This document shows positions 9,225 through 18,395 of a stretch of 64,000 nt of DNA, piece after piece. The DNA lies in contig NZ_SRXN01000003.1 in the NCBI RefSeq assembly GCF_004827385.1, forward strand, positions 283,819-347,818, given 5' to 3'. Source of the DNA: Ensifer sp. MPMI2T. GTDB taxonomy: Bacteria; Pseudomonadota; Alphaproteobacteria; Rhizobiales; Rhizobiaceae. How positions within the stretch are numbered: the stretch's first letter is position 1; every line of letters starts with the position of its first letter. The translations under genes and the position numbers were made by a program. The notes beneath the pieces were generated by a model, which made no database searches, was not told the DNA's origin, and saw only the letters and a program-made list of their open reading frames with translations.

Positions 9225-10130
9225 TTAGCCGCCGATCGTTGCCTTGCGAGCGTCGATGATCGGCTTGTAGAAATCGGCATTGACTTCGGTGAAGCCCGTG
9301 AAATCACCGCCCTGGATGGCCGAGAAGCAGGCGGCATCGGTCTTCGGCAGGTCCATCATGAACTGCTTGAACTTCGCCTTCATGTCGTCGTTCATCGAAG
9401 TCCGCACGACGATCGGGCCGTTCGGGATCAACGGCGACTTCCAGAGCTCGACCAGGTCGTTCATGTCGAGGATACCTTTGTCGACCATTTTGCGCAGGTT
9501 GCCCGAGGTGTAGCCGTCCTTGAACTCGCCGATGCCCGAACCGAAGGTCGTGCCGGCATCGAAGGTGCCCTTGACGACTTCGAGAACGAGGTTCTCGTGG
9601 CCGCCGCCGAAGCCGGTTTCACCAAAGAATTCCTTGACCGGCGCGCCGATCGCTTCCGGAAGTGTAACGAGCGGGATGAGATAGCCGGAGGTCGAGTCCG
9701 GATCGGCGAAGCCGAGCTTCTTGCCCTTGAGGTCTTCGAGCTTGGTGATGCCGGAGTCCTTGCGGGCAACCATGATCGAGTGGTAGCCGGTCGAACCGTC
9801 GGTCTGGACCGTCGTCAGGATCGGCTCGACGGCGTCTGCCTTGGCGAGGTAGATCTTGGCATAGCCGGAGGCGCCGAGTTCGGCGTAGTCGAGCGTACCG
9901 CCGAGCAGGCCCTGGATGACGCCGTCATAGTCGGCGGCCGGAAACAGCGAGACCTTTTCGACGCCGATTGCGGCCGGGAGCTTGTCGACCAGGCACTGGA
10001 AGTTGCGCAGGCGGTCGGCTTCGTTCTCGCCGCCAAGGATGCCGATGCGGAATTCCTTGAGGTCTTCGGCCTGGGCCTGGCCGACGAGGGCGAGGAGCGC
10101 AACAGCGCCCAGAAGAGCTTTTTTCAACAT
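9225..10130 (-). CDS. phnD: Phosphonate/phosphate ABC transporter substrate-binding protein
   Basis: Periplasmic binding protein, 301 residues. Signal peptide MLKKALLGAVALLALVGQAQA, then the PhnD-family domain with FRIGILGGENEADRL at the start and FADPDSTSGYLIPL, the loop that contacts the phosphonate group, near residue 155. The ATG at 10130 gives a standard signal peptide; upstream in-frame codons do not. Followed by a repeat with a strong hairpin that may stabilise the 3' end of its message. Confidence 0.94.
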   Translation of the reverse strand: MLKKALLGAVALLALVGQAQAEDLKEFRIGILGGENEADRLRNFQCLVDKLPAAIGVEKVSLFPAADYDGVIQGLLGGTLDYAELGASGYAKIYLAKADAVEPILTTVQTDGSTGYHSIMVARKDSGITKLEDLKGKKLGFADPDSTSGYLIPLVTLPEAIGAPVKEFFGETGFGGGHENLVLEVVKGTFDAGTTFGSGIGEFKDGYTSGNLRKMVDKGILDMNDLVELWKSPLIPNGPIVVRTSMNDDMKAKFKQFMMDLPKTDAACFSAIQGGDFTGFTEVNADFYKPIIDARKATIGG

Positions 10131-10221
10131 GAGGTTCGTCTCCCGTTTTTCCGGCGTTTGCCGGATCGATATCGGTTGCAAAGAGGTGCCCTTCACGCGG
10201 GCCTTCGATCGTGGCGGGTCG

Positions 10222-11064
10222 TCAGAGACCGGCCAATGCCAGCGGCTTGAGGCCAGCCGATGCGGTTTTTTCCTGCGGTAGTGCCGCGGGAATATTGATG
10301 CTTGTCGAGGTCATCGATTCTTCGATCGCGGTGTCTGCGCCGTAAATCTCGGCGACGGCCGCGGCGGTCAGTTCCTTCGGTTGTCCGTCGAAGACGACGC
10401 GCCCATGCGCCATGCCGATGATCCGTTCGCAATAGTTCCGGGCGGTGTCGAGCGTGTGCAGGTTGGTGATGACGGTGATGCCGTCGCGCTCGTTGATGTC
10501 GCGCAGCGCATCCATGACGATCTTGGCGTTGAGCGGGTCGAGCGAGGCGATCGGTTCGTCGGCCAGGAGCACCTTCGGCTGCTGCATCAGCGCGCGGGCG
10601 ATCGCGACACGCTGCTGCTGGCCGCCGGAAAGCGTGCCGGCCGGCTGCAACGCTGTCTGCTCGATGCCGAGGCGTTCGAGCGCGCCGATCGCCATGATCC
10701 GCTCTTCGCGGGTGAACATGTTCAGGATGCTGAGCGCGGTCGAGCGGTGGTTGAGGCGGCCGAGCAGGACGTTGGTCAAGACCTCGAGCCGGGGCACGAG
10801 GTTGAACTGCTGGAATATCATCGCACAGTCGCGCTGCCAGTTGCGCAGCGCCGCACCGCGGAGCGAGGAGACTTCCGTGCCTGCGAATTCGATCGAGCCG
10901 GAGGAGAGATTGACCAGCCGGTTGATCATGCGCAGCAGCGTCGACTTGCCGGCACCCGAGCGGCCGATGATGCCGACCATCTGGCCCTGCGGGATGTCGA
11001 AGGTAACCGAGCTGACGGCTGTTTTCGTGCCGAACCGGCGGGTTACATTCTTCAACTGAAACAT
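10222..11064 (-). CDS. phnC: Phosphonate/phosphate ABC transporter ATP-binding protein
   Basis: ATPase of the importer, 280 residues. Walker [12 protein letters not shown] (~residue 38), Q-loop MIFQQFNLV, signature [15 protein letters not shown], Walker [14 protein letters not shown]-loop ITNLHT. First gene of the leftward phn operon. The start [12 protein letters not shown] is chosen because the longer frame reads through the probable promoter. A possible Pho box lies upstream. Confidence 0.95.
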   Translation of the reverse strand: MFQLKNVTRRFGTKTAVSSVTFDIPQGQMVGIIGRSGAGKSTLLRMINRLVNLSSGSIEFAGTEVSSLRGAALRNWQRDCAMIFQQFNLVPRLEVLTNVLLGRLNHRSTALSILNMFTREERIMAIGALERLGIEQTALQPAGTLSGGQQQRVAIARALMQQPKVLLADEPIASLDPLNAKIVMDALRDINERDGITVITNLHTLDTARNYCERIIGMAHGRVVFDGQPKELTAAAVAEIYGADTAIEESMTSTSINIPAALPQEKTASAGLKPLALAGL

Positions 11065-11388
11065 TGGCAGCAGTTCCTTTTTAGGGGGACCGGTCATCGG
11101 TATGACACCTGCCATAGCGGCGCTCGATGAACGCCAAGTGTCAGTTTCTTGTCGTTTCTGTAACAGTTCACAGCCGCGAGCAGGCGTGGCCCTCAAATCA
11201 ATCTGAGCCGATCCACAAGCCATCGCTCCGCCGTCCCGAGACCGCGCGCCTCGCTCCAGATCACGAATGTTGGCTGGTGATCTTCAATGGGTGCTCCCCC
11301 ACGCGCGGTCGACGGCGCGTGTCCTTGCCCTGAGCGATCAGCCGTCGGTTCCCAAAAATCGGCCTCTTGCTGCGCTGCATTTTCTCCC
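11065..11388. other. Intergenic region between phnC and copper island
   Basis: Carries the phnC promoter at its left side. I see no supported gene in the remainder. Confidence 0.5.
11138..11160. promoter_or_regulatory. Possible PhoB box upstream of phnC
   Basis: TGTCAGTTTCT at 11139 and TGTCGTTTCTG at 11150 are near-identical 11-mers in tandem, the spacing of PhoB half-sites (CTGTCAT type). About 75 bases upstream of phnC. The match is degenerate, so the call is tentative; PhoB control of phoCDET is known in S. meliloti. Confidence 0.45.
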
Positions 11389-11419
11389 TTGACCTTACCA
11401 TTGTTGGAACCATTACACC
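11389..11419 (+). promoter_or_regulatory. MerR/CueR-like copper promoter
   Basis: TTGACC (-35, 11389-11394) overlaps a dyad ACCTTAC-7 bases-GGAACCA (11392-11412), and a -10-like TACACC follows after 19 bases. CueR-regulated promoters have a 19-base spacer and ACCTTCC-N7-GGAAGGT; the left arm matches 6 of 7, the right arm 4 of 7. It reads toward the copper gene cluster. Confidence 0.55.
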
Positions 11420-11524
11420 GATTTTTCAGCATTACATCGCCGGCGCCGCTGGGCTCGCCGCGGTATCTATACGAACTGACAATTGACAACTTCGGCACCG
11501 ATGTTAGTCCTGCGAGGCATGGGT

Positions 11525-11899
11525 ATGTTTCGAATCACATTGCAGAGGATGTTGATTCTGATCCGCTTGGTGATCGTCGTATCACTGGCGGGATACTCGC
11601 TGCCGACCGCTTCCGCTGCCATGCATGGGGCGTGGTCCGATCTCGAGGTCTCCCAGTCCAGCGACCACCACGAGGTCGCGAGCGGCGACCATGTGCACGG
11701 CGATCACGACCAGTCTTCCCCTGACGACGCCCAGAAGCTGGCGAAGACCGACTGCTGCCAGGGCTTCTGCGTCAGCATGGCCATCATCGCCGACGCTGAC
11801 GCGGTCGGCGGCCCGCGCGTCGCTTCGATCCGCGAGTTCGTCGACGACGCTGAGGCCAGAGGCGAACTGCCGCCGCTGCACCGCCCGCCAAATATCTGA
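11525..11899 (+). CDS. Cys/His-rich head protein of copper operon (DUF2946/CopL-like)
   Basis: 124 residues: N-terminal hydrophobic signal (LILIRLVIVVSLAGYSLPTASA), then a His/Asp-rich stretch (HHEVASGDHVHGDHD) and KTDCCQGFC. This combination suits periplasmic copper binding and resembles CopL/DUF2946 proteins that open copper operons. The ATG at 11525 has GCGAGG eight bases upstream; earlier in-frame ATGs are too close to it or lack one. A protein with the same layout heads the second copper operon at 27740-28090. Exact function not known. Confidence 0.65.
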   Translation: MFRITLQRMLILIRLVIVVSLAGYSLPTASAAMHGAWSDLEVSQSSDHHEVASGDHVHGDHDQSSPDDAQKLAKTDCCQGFCVSMAIIADADAVGGPRVASIREFVDDAEARGELPPLHRPPNI

Positions 11900-11991
11900 A
11901 CAGGACACACCCGTGCTCGCGGGTCGAATCCGTGCGTCTGCGAGCGTGTTTTGCGCTCAAGCGCCGTTGCAGTTCCCATTCGGATATAACC

Positions 11992-12219
11992 ATGCGACCT
12001 TTGTTTCTCGTGGCCGCCTTGCCGCTATTTGCCAGCGGATGCGCTGCCACATTGCCTCCCGATGTCATTGCTTCGGACGATCTTGCCGCCTCCCAGGCAG
12101 GAGTCCGCCCCCTCAGCTATACGAGCCCGGTTTCGGGCTACACCCACCGTGTCCCGGTCGATCCCAAACCGTGGCGCAACCAGAATGACGCGCAGGCTCC
12201 GGAAGGAGACGCGTCATGA
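11992..12219 (+). CDS. Small lipoprotein of copper operon
   Basis: 75 residues with a lipoprotein signal: MRPLFLVAALPLFASGC, lipobox LFASGC. The mature part (GVRPLSYTSPVSGYTHR, VPVDPKPWRNQND) is Pro-rich and short. Its stop overlaps the start of the TolC-like gene by four bases, indicating translational coupling. Similar small lipoproteins precede outer-membrane efflux genes in copper clusters; function unknown. Confidence 0.75.
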   Translation: MRPLFLVAALPLFASGCAATLPPDVIASDDLAASQAGVRPLSYTSPVSGYTHRVPVDPKPWRNQNDAQAPEGDAS

Positions 12220-13679
12220 TCAGAAACAACTTGAAACTGGCGGCAGTGCTCGGCCTCCCGCTGGTGCTCGGCGGTTGTGTGTCGGCCAGCGAGTATGCGG
12301 CGAAGAACGCCGGGTTCCCCTCCGTCGAGGCCAAGATGGCGGAGGCCAGCGGCAAGCAGACCGTCTGGGTGCAGAACCGGGAACAGGCCCGCGCCGTCTC
12401 CGACCGGGTGAAAACGCTGTTGGCGAGGAAGACGGTCGACGTCGAGACGGCCGTGCAGGTCGCGCTTCTGAACAACAAGGGCCTGCAGGCCGCCTATGCC
12501 GACCTCGGCGACTCGGCCGCCGACGCCTGGCAGTCGACCATGCTGGTCAATCCAACCGTCGCCATCGGCTTCAACGGCATCGGAGCGCCGGGGATCGAGG
12601 CCTTCAGGTCGGTCGAGGGCATAATCGCCTCCAACATCCTTGCGCTCGCGACGCGGGAGCGGAATGTCGGTATCGCAGACACCCGCTTCCGGCAGGCGCA
12701 GTTGAATGCGGCGCTGCGCACGCTGCAACTCGCCGCCGACACCCGTCGCGCCTGGATCAACACTGTCGCCGCCTGGGAAACGGTCGGCCAGCTCAACCAG
12801 GCGCAGGCAGCGGCCGACGCTGCCTCGGAACTGGCCCAGAAGCTCGGCGAGACCGGGGCGATGACCAAGGGGGCTCAGGCTCGCGAGCACGTCTTCTATG
12901 CCGAGCTGGCCGGGCAATCCGCCAAGGCGCGACTGGACGCCCGGCTCGCCAAGGAGGAACTGACGCGGCTGATGGGACTCTGGGGCTCGGACATCGATTA
13001 TCAGGTGCCGAACCGACTGCCGTCCCTGCCGAAAGGATTGATGCAGCGCGAGCTGATCGAGGCGGAAGCGCTGCAGCGCCGCGTCGATCTCCAGATGGCG
13101 AAGCTCGATCTCGAAGCGACGGCCAAGTCCTACAAGCTGACCGAAGCGACCCGCTACGTTACCGACCTCGAACTTCTGACCGGCTTCGAGACCGAACGGG
13201 AGAAGGAGGACGGTGAGGTCGAGACCGAGACGACCGGCCAGGCGGAACTCGAGTTCGTCATCCCGATCTTCGACAGCGGCAAGGCCCGGATGCGCAAGGC
13301 GGAACTCGCCTATATGCGGTCGGCGAACCTGCTCGCGGAGAAGGCCGTCAACGTCCGCTCGGAGGCCCGTTCCGCCTACCAGGCGTACCGCGCCAACTAC
13401 GACATCGCCCGGCACTACCGGAACAGCGTTGTGCCGCTGCGCACCAAGATCGAGGAAGAATCCCTCCTCACCTATAACGCCATGATCACCAACACCTTCG
13501 AGCTGCTCGCCGACAGCCGCGAGAAGGTCAATGCGAACCTGCTTGCCGTCAACGCCAAGCGCGACTTCTGGCTGGCCGAGGCCAATCTCGCTCCCGCGAT
13601 CTATGGCGGCGGCGCGGGCGCGGCTGCCGGCGAGACGGAAGTTGCGGCGGCCGCCGAAAGCGGCGGTGGCGGACACTGA
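12216..13679 (+). CDS. TolC-family outer-membrane efflux lipoprotein
   Basis: 487 residues. Lipoprotein signal ending LPLVLGGC, then long alpha-helical segments typical of outer-membrane efflux proteins, with the duplicated pattern VQVALLNNKGLQAAYADLG and LEFVIPIFDSGKARMRKAELAY. The C-terminus is Ala/Gly-rich. Here it lacks a neighbouring RND pump; it sits with a multicopper oxidase, cupredoxin and CusF-like protein, so copper export or a CopB-like role is likely. Confidence 0.87.
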   Translation: MIRNNLKLAAVLGLPLVLGGCVSASEYAAKNAGFPSVEAKMAEASGKQTVWVQNREQARAVSDRVKTLLARKTVDVETAVQVALLNNKGLQAAYADLGDSAADAWQSTMLVNPTVAIGFNGIGAPGIEAFRSVEGIIASNILALATRERNVGIADTRFRQAQLNAALRTLQLAADTRRAWINTVAAWETVGQLNQAQAAADAASELAQKLGETGAMTKGAQAREHVFYAELAGQSAKARLDARLAKEELTRLMGLWGSDIDYQVPNRLPSLPKGLMQRELIEAEALQRRVDLQMAKLDLEATAKSYKLTEATRYVTDLELLTGFETEREKEDGEVETETTGQAELEFVIPIFDSGKARMRKAELAYMRSANLLAEKAVNVRSEARSAYQAYRANYDIARHYRNSVVPLRTKIEEESLLTYNAMITNTFELLADSREKVNANLLAVNAKRDFWLAEANLAPAIYGGGAGAAAGETEVAAAAESGGGGH

Positions 13680-13693
13680 GAAAGGAACAGACC

Positions 13694-15043
13694 ATGTTCA
13701 ACAGAAGACAATTGCTCGGTGCGAGCGCCGCCCTGGTATCGACCGCCGCCTGGGCGAAGACGTCCAACATGGGGCTGCCGGAGGCAGCGGTGATGGAGAC
13801 GGCGGAGACGCAGACCCCGGTCAGGCCGACGTCCGGTCCGGACTACAATCCCGTCGTCACGCTCAACGGCTGGACCCTGCCCTACCGGATGAACAACGGC
13901 GTCAAGGAGTTCCACCTCGTCGCCGAGCCGGTCGAGCGCGAGATGGCGGAGGGCATGACCGCCTATCTCTGGGGCTATAACGGCCAGTCGCCGGGGCCGA
14001 CCATCGAGGCGGTCGAAGGCGACCGGGTGCGCATCTTCGTCACCAACAAGCTGCCGGAGCACACGACGATCCACTGGCACGGCATGATCCTGCCATCCGG
14101 CATGGACGGGGTCGGCGGGTTGACGCAGCCGCACATCCCGGTCGGCAAGACCTTTGTCTACGAATTCGACCTCGTGAAGTCGGGCACCTTCATGTACCAC
14201 CCGCATTCCGACGAGATGGTGCAGATGGCGATGGGAATGATGGGCTTCTTCGTCGTCCACCCGAAGGACCCGAAGTTCATGCCGGTCGACCGCGACTTCG
14301 TGTTCCTGCTCAACGCTTACGACATCGATCCCGGCTCCTACGTGCCGCGCGTCATGGAGATGACCGATTTCAACATGTGGTGCTGGAACAGCCGGGTGTT
14401 TCCGGACATCAGCCCGCTCGTCGTTTCCAAGAACGATCGGGTGCGCGTGCGGGTCGGCAATCTCACGATGACCAACCACCCGATCCACATGCACGGCTAC
14501 GACTTCGAGGTCACCTGCACGGACGGCGGCTGGGTGCGGCCGGAGGCGCGCTGGCCGGAAGTCAGCATCGACATCCCGGTCGGGGCGATGCGGGCCTACG
14601 AGTTCGACGCCAAGTACGAGGGCGACTGGGCGATCCATTGCCACAAGTCGCACCACACGATGAACGCCATGGGGCACGACATCCCGACCTTCATCGGCGT
14701 CGACAAATCGAAGGTCGCCGAGAAGATCAAGAAGCTTCGCCCGGAATACATGCCGATGGGCACCAAGGGCATGGCCGACATGGGCGAGATGGAAATGGAA
14801 ATCCCCGAAAACACCGTGCCGATGATGACCGGCTGGGGACCGCACGGCCCCATCGAGATGGGCGGCATGTTCTCGGTTGTCAAGGTGCGCGAGGGCATCT
14901 CGGCCGGCGATTACGCCGATCCCGGCTGGTACGAGAACCCGCCCGGAACCCAGGCCTGGGAGTGGACGGGCGAGCTTCCCGACGCGCCGAAAGCCAAGGA
15001 GGCCAAGACCCAGATCACGCCGAAACATAAGAACCACGGCTGA
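13694..15043 (+). CDS. Multicopper oxidase, CopA-type
   Basis: 449 residues; probably oxidises Cu(I) in the periplasm. Tat signal NRRQLLGASAALVSTAAWA. All four copper motifs are intact: TIHWHG, MYHPHSDE, HPIHMHG and HCHKSHHTMNAM (type 1 site with axial Met). Met-rich stretches (MVQMAMGMMG, MGEMEMEI) are typical of copper-resistance oxidases. Ribosome site AAAGGAA before the ATG; 14 bases after the TolC-like gene, same operon. Confidence 0.92.
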   Translation: MFNRRQLLGASAALVSTAAWAKTSNMGLPEAAVMETAETQTPVRPTSGPDYNPVVTLNGWTLPYRMNNGVKEFHLVAEPVEREMAEGMTAYLWGYNGQSPGPTIEAVEGDRVRIFVTNKLPEHTTIHWHGMILPSGMDGVGGLTQPHIPVGKTFVYEFDLVKSGTFMYHPHSDEMVQMAMGMMGFFVVHPKDPKFMPVDRDFVFLLNAYDIDPGSYVPRVMEMTDFNMWCWNSRVFPDISPLVVSKNDRVRVRVGNLTMTNHPIHMHGYDFEVTCTDGGWVRPEARWPEVSIDIPVGAMRAYEFDAKYEGDWAIHCHKSHHTMNAMGHDIPTFIGVDKSKVAEKIKKLRPEYMPMGTKGMADMGEMEMEIPENTVPMMTGWGPHGPIEMGGMFSVVKVREGISAGDYADPGWYENPPGTQAWEWTGELPDAPKAKEAKTQITPKHKNHG

Positions 15044-15082
15044 TCCCGCATGCCGATGTTCAACCAACCCAAGGACCACACA

Positions 15083-15562
15083 ATGAAAGCTCAAATCTTC
15101 GGACTTCTCGTCGCCGCGCTCGCCACCCCGGCGCTCGCCTCCGGCAATCACGCAGGCGGGCACGGCGAAGCCATGGCCGTCGGCGAGCCCGGCAAGAAAG
15201 CCAACGCCACCCAGACGATCCGGGTGACGATGAAGGAGACGGACGACGGCAAGATGCTCTTCACTCCCTCGTCCTTCAAGGTCCGCAAGGGCCAGACCAT
15301 CGTCTTCGCAATCAAGAACGCCGGCGAACTCGACCACGAGTTCGTGCTCGATCAGGAAGACAAGATCATGGAGCACAAGGCGGTGATGGAGAAGTTCCCG
15401 GAGATGGAGCATGACGATCCGAACGCGATCCGTCTCGCGGCAGGCGAATCCGGCGAGATCATCTGGAAGTTCACCAACGGCGGCACGTTCAAGATCGCCT
15501 GCCTGGTCCCCGGCCACTACGACGCCGGCATGCACGGCGACATCACAGTCAACGGAAAATGA
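15083..15562 (+). CDS. Cupredoxin (CopI/plastocyanin-like) protein
   Basis: 159 residues. Signal peptide MKAQIFGLLVAALATPALA, a His-rich linker (NHAGGHGEAM) and a cupredoxin domain. Type 1 copper ligands are visible: His in ELDHEFVLD, and Cys, His, Met in CLVPGHYDAGMHG. The ATG at 15083 follows AAGGACC and starts a proper signal peptide; an upstream start adds eleven unrelated residues. Likely a periplasmic copper-binding or electron-transfer partner of the oxidase. Confidence 0.9.
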   Translation: MKAQIFGLLVAALATPALASGNHAGGHGEAMAVGEPGKKANATQTIRVTMKETDDGKMLFTPSSFKVRKGQTIVFAIKNAGELDHEFVLDQEDKIMEHKAVMEKFPEMEHDDPNAIRLAAGESGEIIWKFTNGGTFKIACLVPGHYDAGMHGDITVNGK

Positions 15563-15582
15563 TCAATTGAAAGGAGCCTGAC

Positions 15583-15867
15583 ATGAAAACGCTGATCAAA
15601 CTCGCTCTCGCCTCTGTCGTCGCCCTCGGTAGCGCCTATGGCGCTCACGCCGAGGAGTTCACCAAGGGCACCGTCAAGAAGGTCGACGCCAAGGCCAAGA
15701 AGGTCACGCTGATCCATGAGGAGCTCAAATCCCTCGACATGCCCGCGATGACCATGGTGTTCCGCGTCCAGGACGACGCCATCCTGGAGAAGCTGAAGGA
15801 AGGTGCGAACATCGAGTTCGTCGCCGAGCGCGTTGACGGCAAGCTTACCGTTACGGAAATCAAGTAA
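15583..15867 (+). CDS. CusF-like periplasmic copper-binding protein
   Basis: 94 residues. Signal peptide to AYGAHA, then the small OB-fold domain: GTVKKVDAKAKKVTLIHEEL followed by LDMPAMTMVFRV. This has the CusF ligand pattern (His, then two Met) with Phe where E. coli CusF has Trp at the cation-pi position. Ribosome site AAAGGAG. Last gene of the first copper operon. Confidence 0.9.
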   Translation: MKTLIKLALASVVALGSAYGAHAEEFTKGTVKKVDAKAKKVTLIHEELKSLDMPAMTMVFRVQDDAILEKLKEGANIEFVAERVDGKLTVTEIK

Positions 15868-15873
15868 AGCGAA

Positions 15874-15902
15874 AGGACGCGGCGGTAATTTGGTCGCGTC
15901 CT
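15874..15902 (+). terminator. Hairpin after the first copper operon
   Basis: AGGACGCG (15874-15881) pairs with CGCGTCCT (15895-15902) seven bases after the CusF-like stop. No T-run follows, so termination strength is uncertain. Confidence 0.5.
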
Positions 15903-15947
15903 ATCATCCTCCGGCCGAACAGGGAAACCTAACCTACGCGTTTCGAT

Positions 15948-17276
15948 ATGACGTCTTCGCTTCACCCTGGATGGGACTTCGCGAGAGAAATCCGCTCGAT
16001 CCTCCTGCGGTTCGTTGCCTTCGCTATCCTGCTCGCCAACCTCCTGCTTGCCGGCAACGAGGGGGGCGAGGGCACGCACGTTGTCGTAGTCGTCAGCTAT
16101 TTCCTCATCAGCATCGCCTCGGTCACGAGCGCGCGCTATATCCCCGGCCGCTCTTGGCTCAAGACGCTGTTTGCTGTTCTCGACGCCCTGCTGGTCACGA
16201 TGATCCTCTACGCGGATATCATTGCCGGACCGGTCGCGGAGAACCGCAACCTGACGACCACGAGCCTGGTGGTTGCTTTCATCCTGCTCGGCCACGTCGG
16301 CCTGAAGCTAGATCGTCGTCTGGTTCTCGTCTTCGCCGCCATCGTCCTCGTCGCCTGGGTTTCCATGCTGGCGATCACGGCTGTCGGGCATCAGGCGGCC
16401 GACGCCGTGTCGCTGCTCGCGTCCTTCTTCAATCGGGACCTTGGCCTAACCGTGAGCTTTGGATTCACCGCCTTTGCGATATACCTGCTTGCGCGGGATC
16501 ACGACCGGACGCGCAAAGAGGCACTGAAGGCGGACCAGCGGCGCCTCAATCTCTCGCGCTTCTTCTCGCCGTTCATTGTTTCGGAATTACAGGAGCGCGG
16601 CGAAACCCTCGGCCTGGAGCGCCGAAACGCGGCGATCATGTTCGTCGATCTGCGCGACTTCACCAGCTTCGCCGAAGCCGTGTCCGCCCGGGAACTTGCA
16701 TCCGTGCTTGCGGAATACCGCCAGCTCGTCTCTCGAACGATCTTCGAACATGGTGGGACGGTCGACAAGTTCATCGGCGACGGCGTCATGGCCGTGTTCG
16801 GACAGCCGCGGCCCACGGAAGACGATGCGGACCGGGCGCTCGCATGCGCGCTCCACCTGGTCGATGCACTGAACGACTGGAGGAACCACGCCGTTCGGAA
16901 TGGCCATCCCGCGCTCGATGCTGCGATTGGACTGCATTATGGCACCGTCGTCGGCGGTGTTCTGGACAGCGGCTGCCATAGCGAGTTCACGGTCATTGGC
17001 GACGCGGTGAACGTGGCGCAACGCCTCGAAACACTGGCCAAGTCGCTCGACGCGCCTCTTGTGGTCTCGTCAGAACTGCTGGCGCGGCTGCGAGAACCGG
17101 TTGCGCCCGCCATGTGGACTCCGAAGAGCGGCGTTTCGCTGCCCGGGAGGCGGCTCCCTATCGACGTGTCTTATCTCCGTCGGGAGCCTGGTGCGGCGGG
17201 GGCGAGCGATCAACGCTACGATGGCGGCGCGCAGACAATTCTCCAGAGATTCGGCGGCATGGCCGAGGACAAATGA
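15948..17276 (+). CDS. Membrane-bound class III adenylate/guanylate cyclase
   Basis: 442 residues. N-terminal membrane domain of about six helices (residues ~18-190), then a cyclase catalytic domain: AAIMFVDLRDFTSFAE (first metal Asp), GGTVDKFIGDGVMAVFG (second metal Asp and substrate region), GLHYGTVVGG and TVIGDAVNVAQRLE (transition-state Asn region). Rhizobia carry many such cyclases. No clear ribosome site before the ATG. Not obviously part of the copper operon. Confidence 0.9.
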   Translation: MTSSLHPGWDFAREIRSILLRFVAFAILLANLLLAGNEGGEGTHVVVVVSYFLISIASVTSARYIPGRSWLKTLFAVLDALLVTMILYADIIAGPVAENRNLTTTSLVVAFILLGHVGLKLDRRLVLVFAAIVLVAWVSMLAITAVGHQAADAVSLLASFFNRDLGLTVSFGFTAFAIYLLARDHDRTRKEALKADQRRLNLSRFFSPFIVSELQERGETLGLERRNAAIMFVDLRDFTSFAEAVSARELASVLAEYRQLVSRTIFEHGGTVDKFIGDGVMAVFGQPRPTEDDADRALACALHLVDALNDWRNHAVRNGHPALDAAIGLHYGTVVGGVLDSGCHSEFTVIGDAVNVAQRLETLAKSLDAPLVVSSELLARLREPVAPAMWTPKSGVSLPGRRLPIDVSYLRREPGAAGASDQRYDGGAQTILQRFGGMAEDK

Positions 17277-17554
17277 CAATGTAAGCAGGCTTCGCCCAAC
17301 CCGGTGAAGGGCGACCTTGCCTCGCAACTGAACGCCGACGACTCATCGGCGACTGGCGGGCAGCGAATCGAAGCGCGTCGAATTTCGGGACGAAAGAGTG
17401 CCAGGCGATCGCCGGCATGACTTGATAGGCCGCCCCACGCCGGGATTGCTGCAACACCGGCAAATCACCGTTCTCGTCAGGTGCGCCGTGACGCCTCAAC
17501 ACCCGTTTTTCCGCTGCCAAATCCGGTTCTCCAGCTTCATGCAGGGTGCCGCGA
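17277..17554. other. Intergenic region upstream of minC
   Basis: Convergent-free spacer with no supported gene; GC falls toward minC, where the CtrA box lies. Confidence 0.5.
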
Positions 17555-17570
17555 TTAACCATTTGTTAAC
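17555..17570. promoter_or_regulatory. CtrA box upstream of minCDE
   Basis: TTAACCATTTGTTAAC is a perfect TTAA-N7-TTAAC site, the consensus for the cell-cycle regulator CtrA, 40 bases before minC. CtrA control of min genes is described for S. meliloti. Confidence 0.85.
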
Positions 17571-17610
17571 CACGGTTCACGTAAATCTTAGCAACCAAAA
17601 ATTAACGTAG

Positions 17611-18363
17611 ATGACCAAAGTGCTAACAGATACTCGCTCGATCCGTATCAAGGGCCGCTCATTTCTGGCGCTCGTGCTTTCTCCGGAATTGCCACTCGAT
17701 GAATGGCTCTCCCGGCTCGACGATTTGGCCTCGCGTTCGGCGGGGTTTTTCCTGGGCAGACCGGTCGTCCTCGACGTGGAAGACATCGAGATCGATCGGA
17801 CGCAGTTGAAGGCGCTGATCGGTGAGCTTGCGAAACGCAACGTGCGCATCATGGGCATCGAAGGCGGGCGTCCGTCACTGTTCGAGCCAGGCATGCCTCC
17901 GGCCATGAAGGGGGGGCGGCCTGCCCCCGATTTCGAGGTTCCGTCGGCCGAGCAGGCCGCCGAATCGGCCAAAACCGGTCATGACAAGCCGGCAGAACCT
18001 GCCGCTCGTCCCGAGGTTCAGGTGGTCAGGGCAATGCCTTCGATCATCATCAAGGAGCCCGTCCGTTCCGGGCAATCGGTGATCTTTCCCGAAGGTGACG
18101 TCACCGTCGTCGGGTCGGTCGCCTCGGGCGCGGAAATCATCGCGGGTGGTTCGGTTCACATCTACGGTACGCTGCGGGGACGGGCGCTGGCGGGATCCGT
18201 GGGGAATGCCTCGGCGCGCATCTTCTGCCGCAAGCTTGAAGCAGAATTGCTGGCAATCGACGGCGTCTACAAGACGGCCGACGACATGGCGCCACACCTT
18301 CGCGGGCAGGCGGTGCAGCTCTGGCTCGAGGGCGATTCAATCATGGCAGAGAGACTTAATTGA
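17611..18363 (+). CDS. minC: Septum site-determining protein MinC
   Basis: Inhibitor of FtsZ polymerisation that keeps division at mid-cell. 250 residues, slightly longer than E. coli MinC: N-terminal domain 1-100, a Pro/Ala-rich linker (~residues 100-140), and the beta-helical C-domain with VIFPEGDVTVVGSVASGAE and HIYGTLRGRALAG (~residues 152-200), which binds MinD. Weak ribosome site before the ATG. First gene of minCDE. Confidence 0.95.
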   Translation: MTKVLTDTRSIRIKGRSFLALVLSPELPLDEWLSRLDDLASRSAGFFLGRPVVLDVEDIEIDRTQLKALIGELAKRNVRIMGIEGGRPSLFEPGMPPAMKGGRPAPDFEVPSAEQAAESAKTGHDKPAEPAARPEVQVVRAMPSIIIKEPVRSGQSVIFPEGDVTVVGSVASGAEIIAGGSVHIYGTLRGRALAGSVGNASARIFCRKLEAELLAIDGVYKTADDMAPHLRGQAVQLWLEGDSIMAERLN

Positions 18364-18395
18364 GCCGGCTGCCGGCCGGGAAACAGGAGTGCAAG

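Noticed and set aside
13601..15535. 644-codon frame opposite multicopper oxidase and cupredoxin
   Set aside because: His/Asp-rich shadow of genes with intact copper motifs on the other strand.
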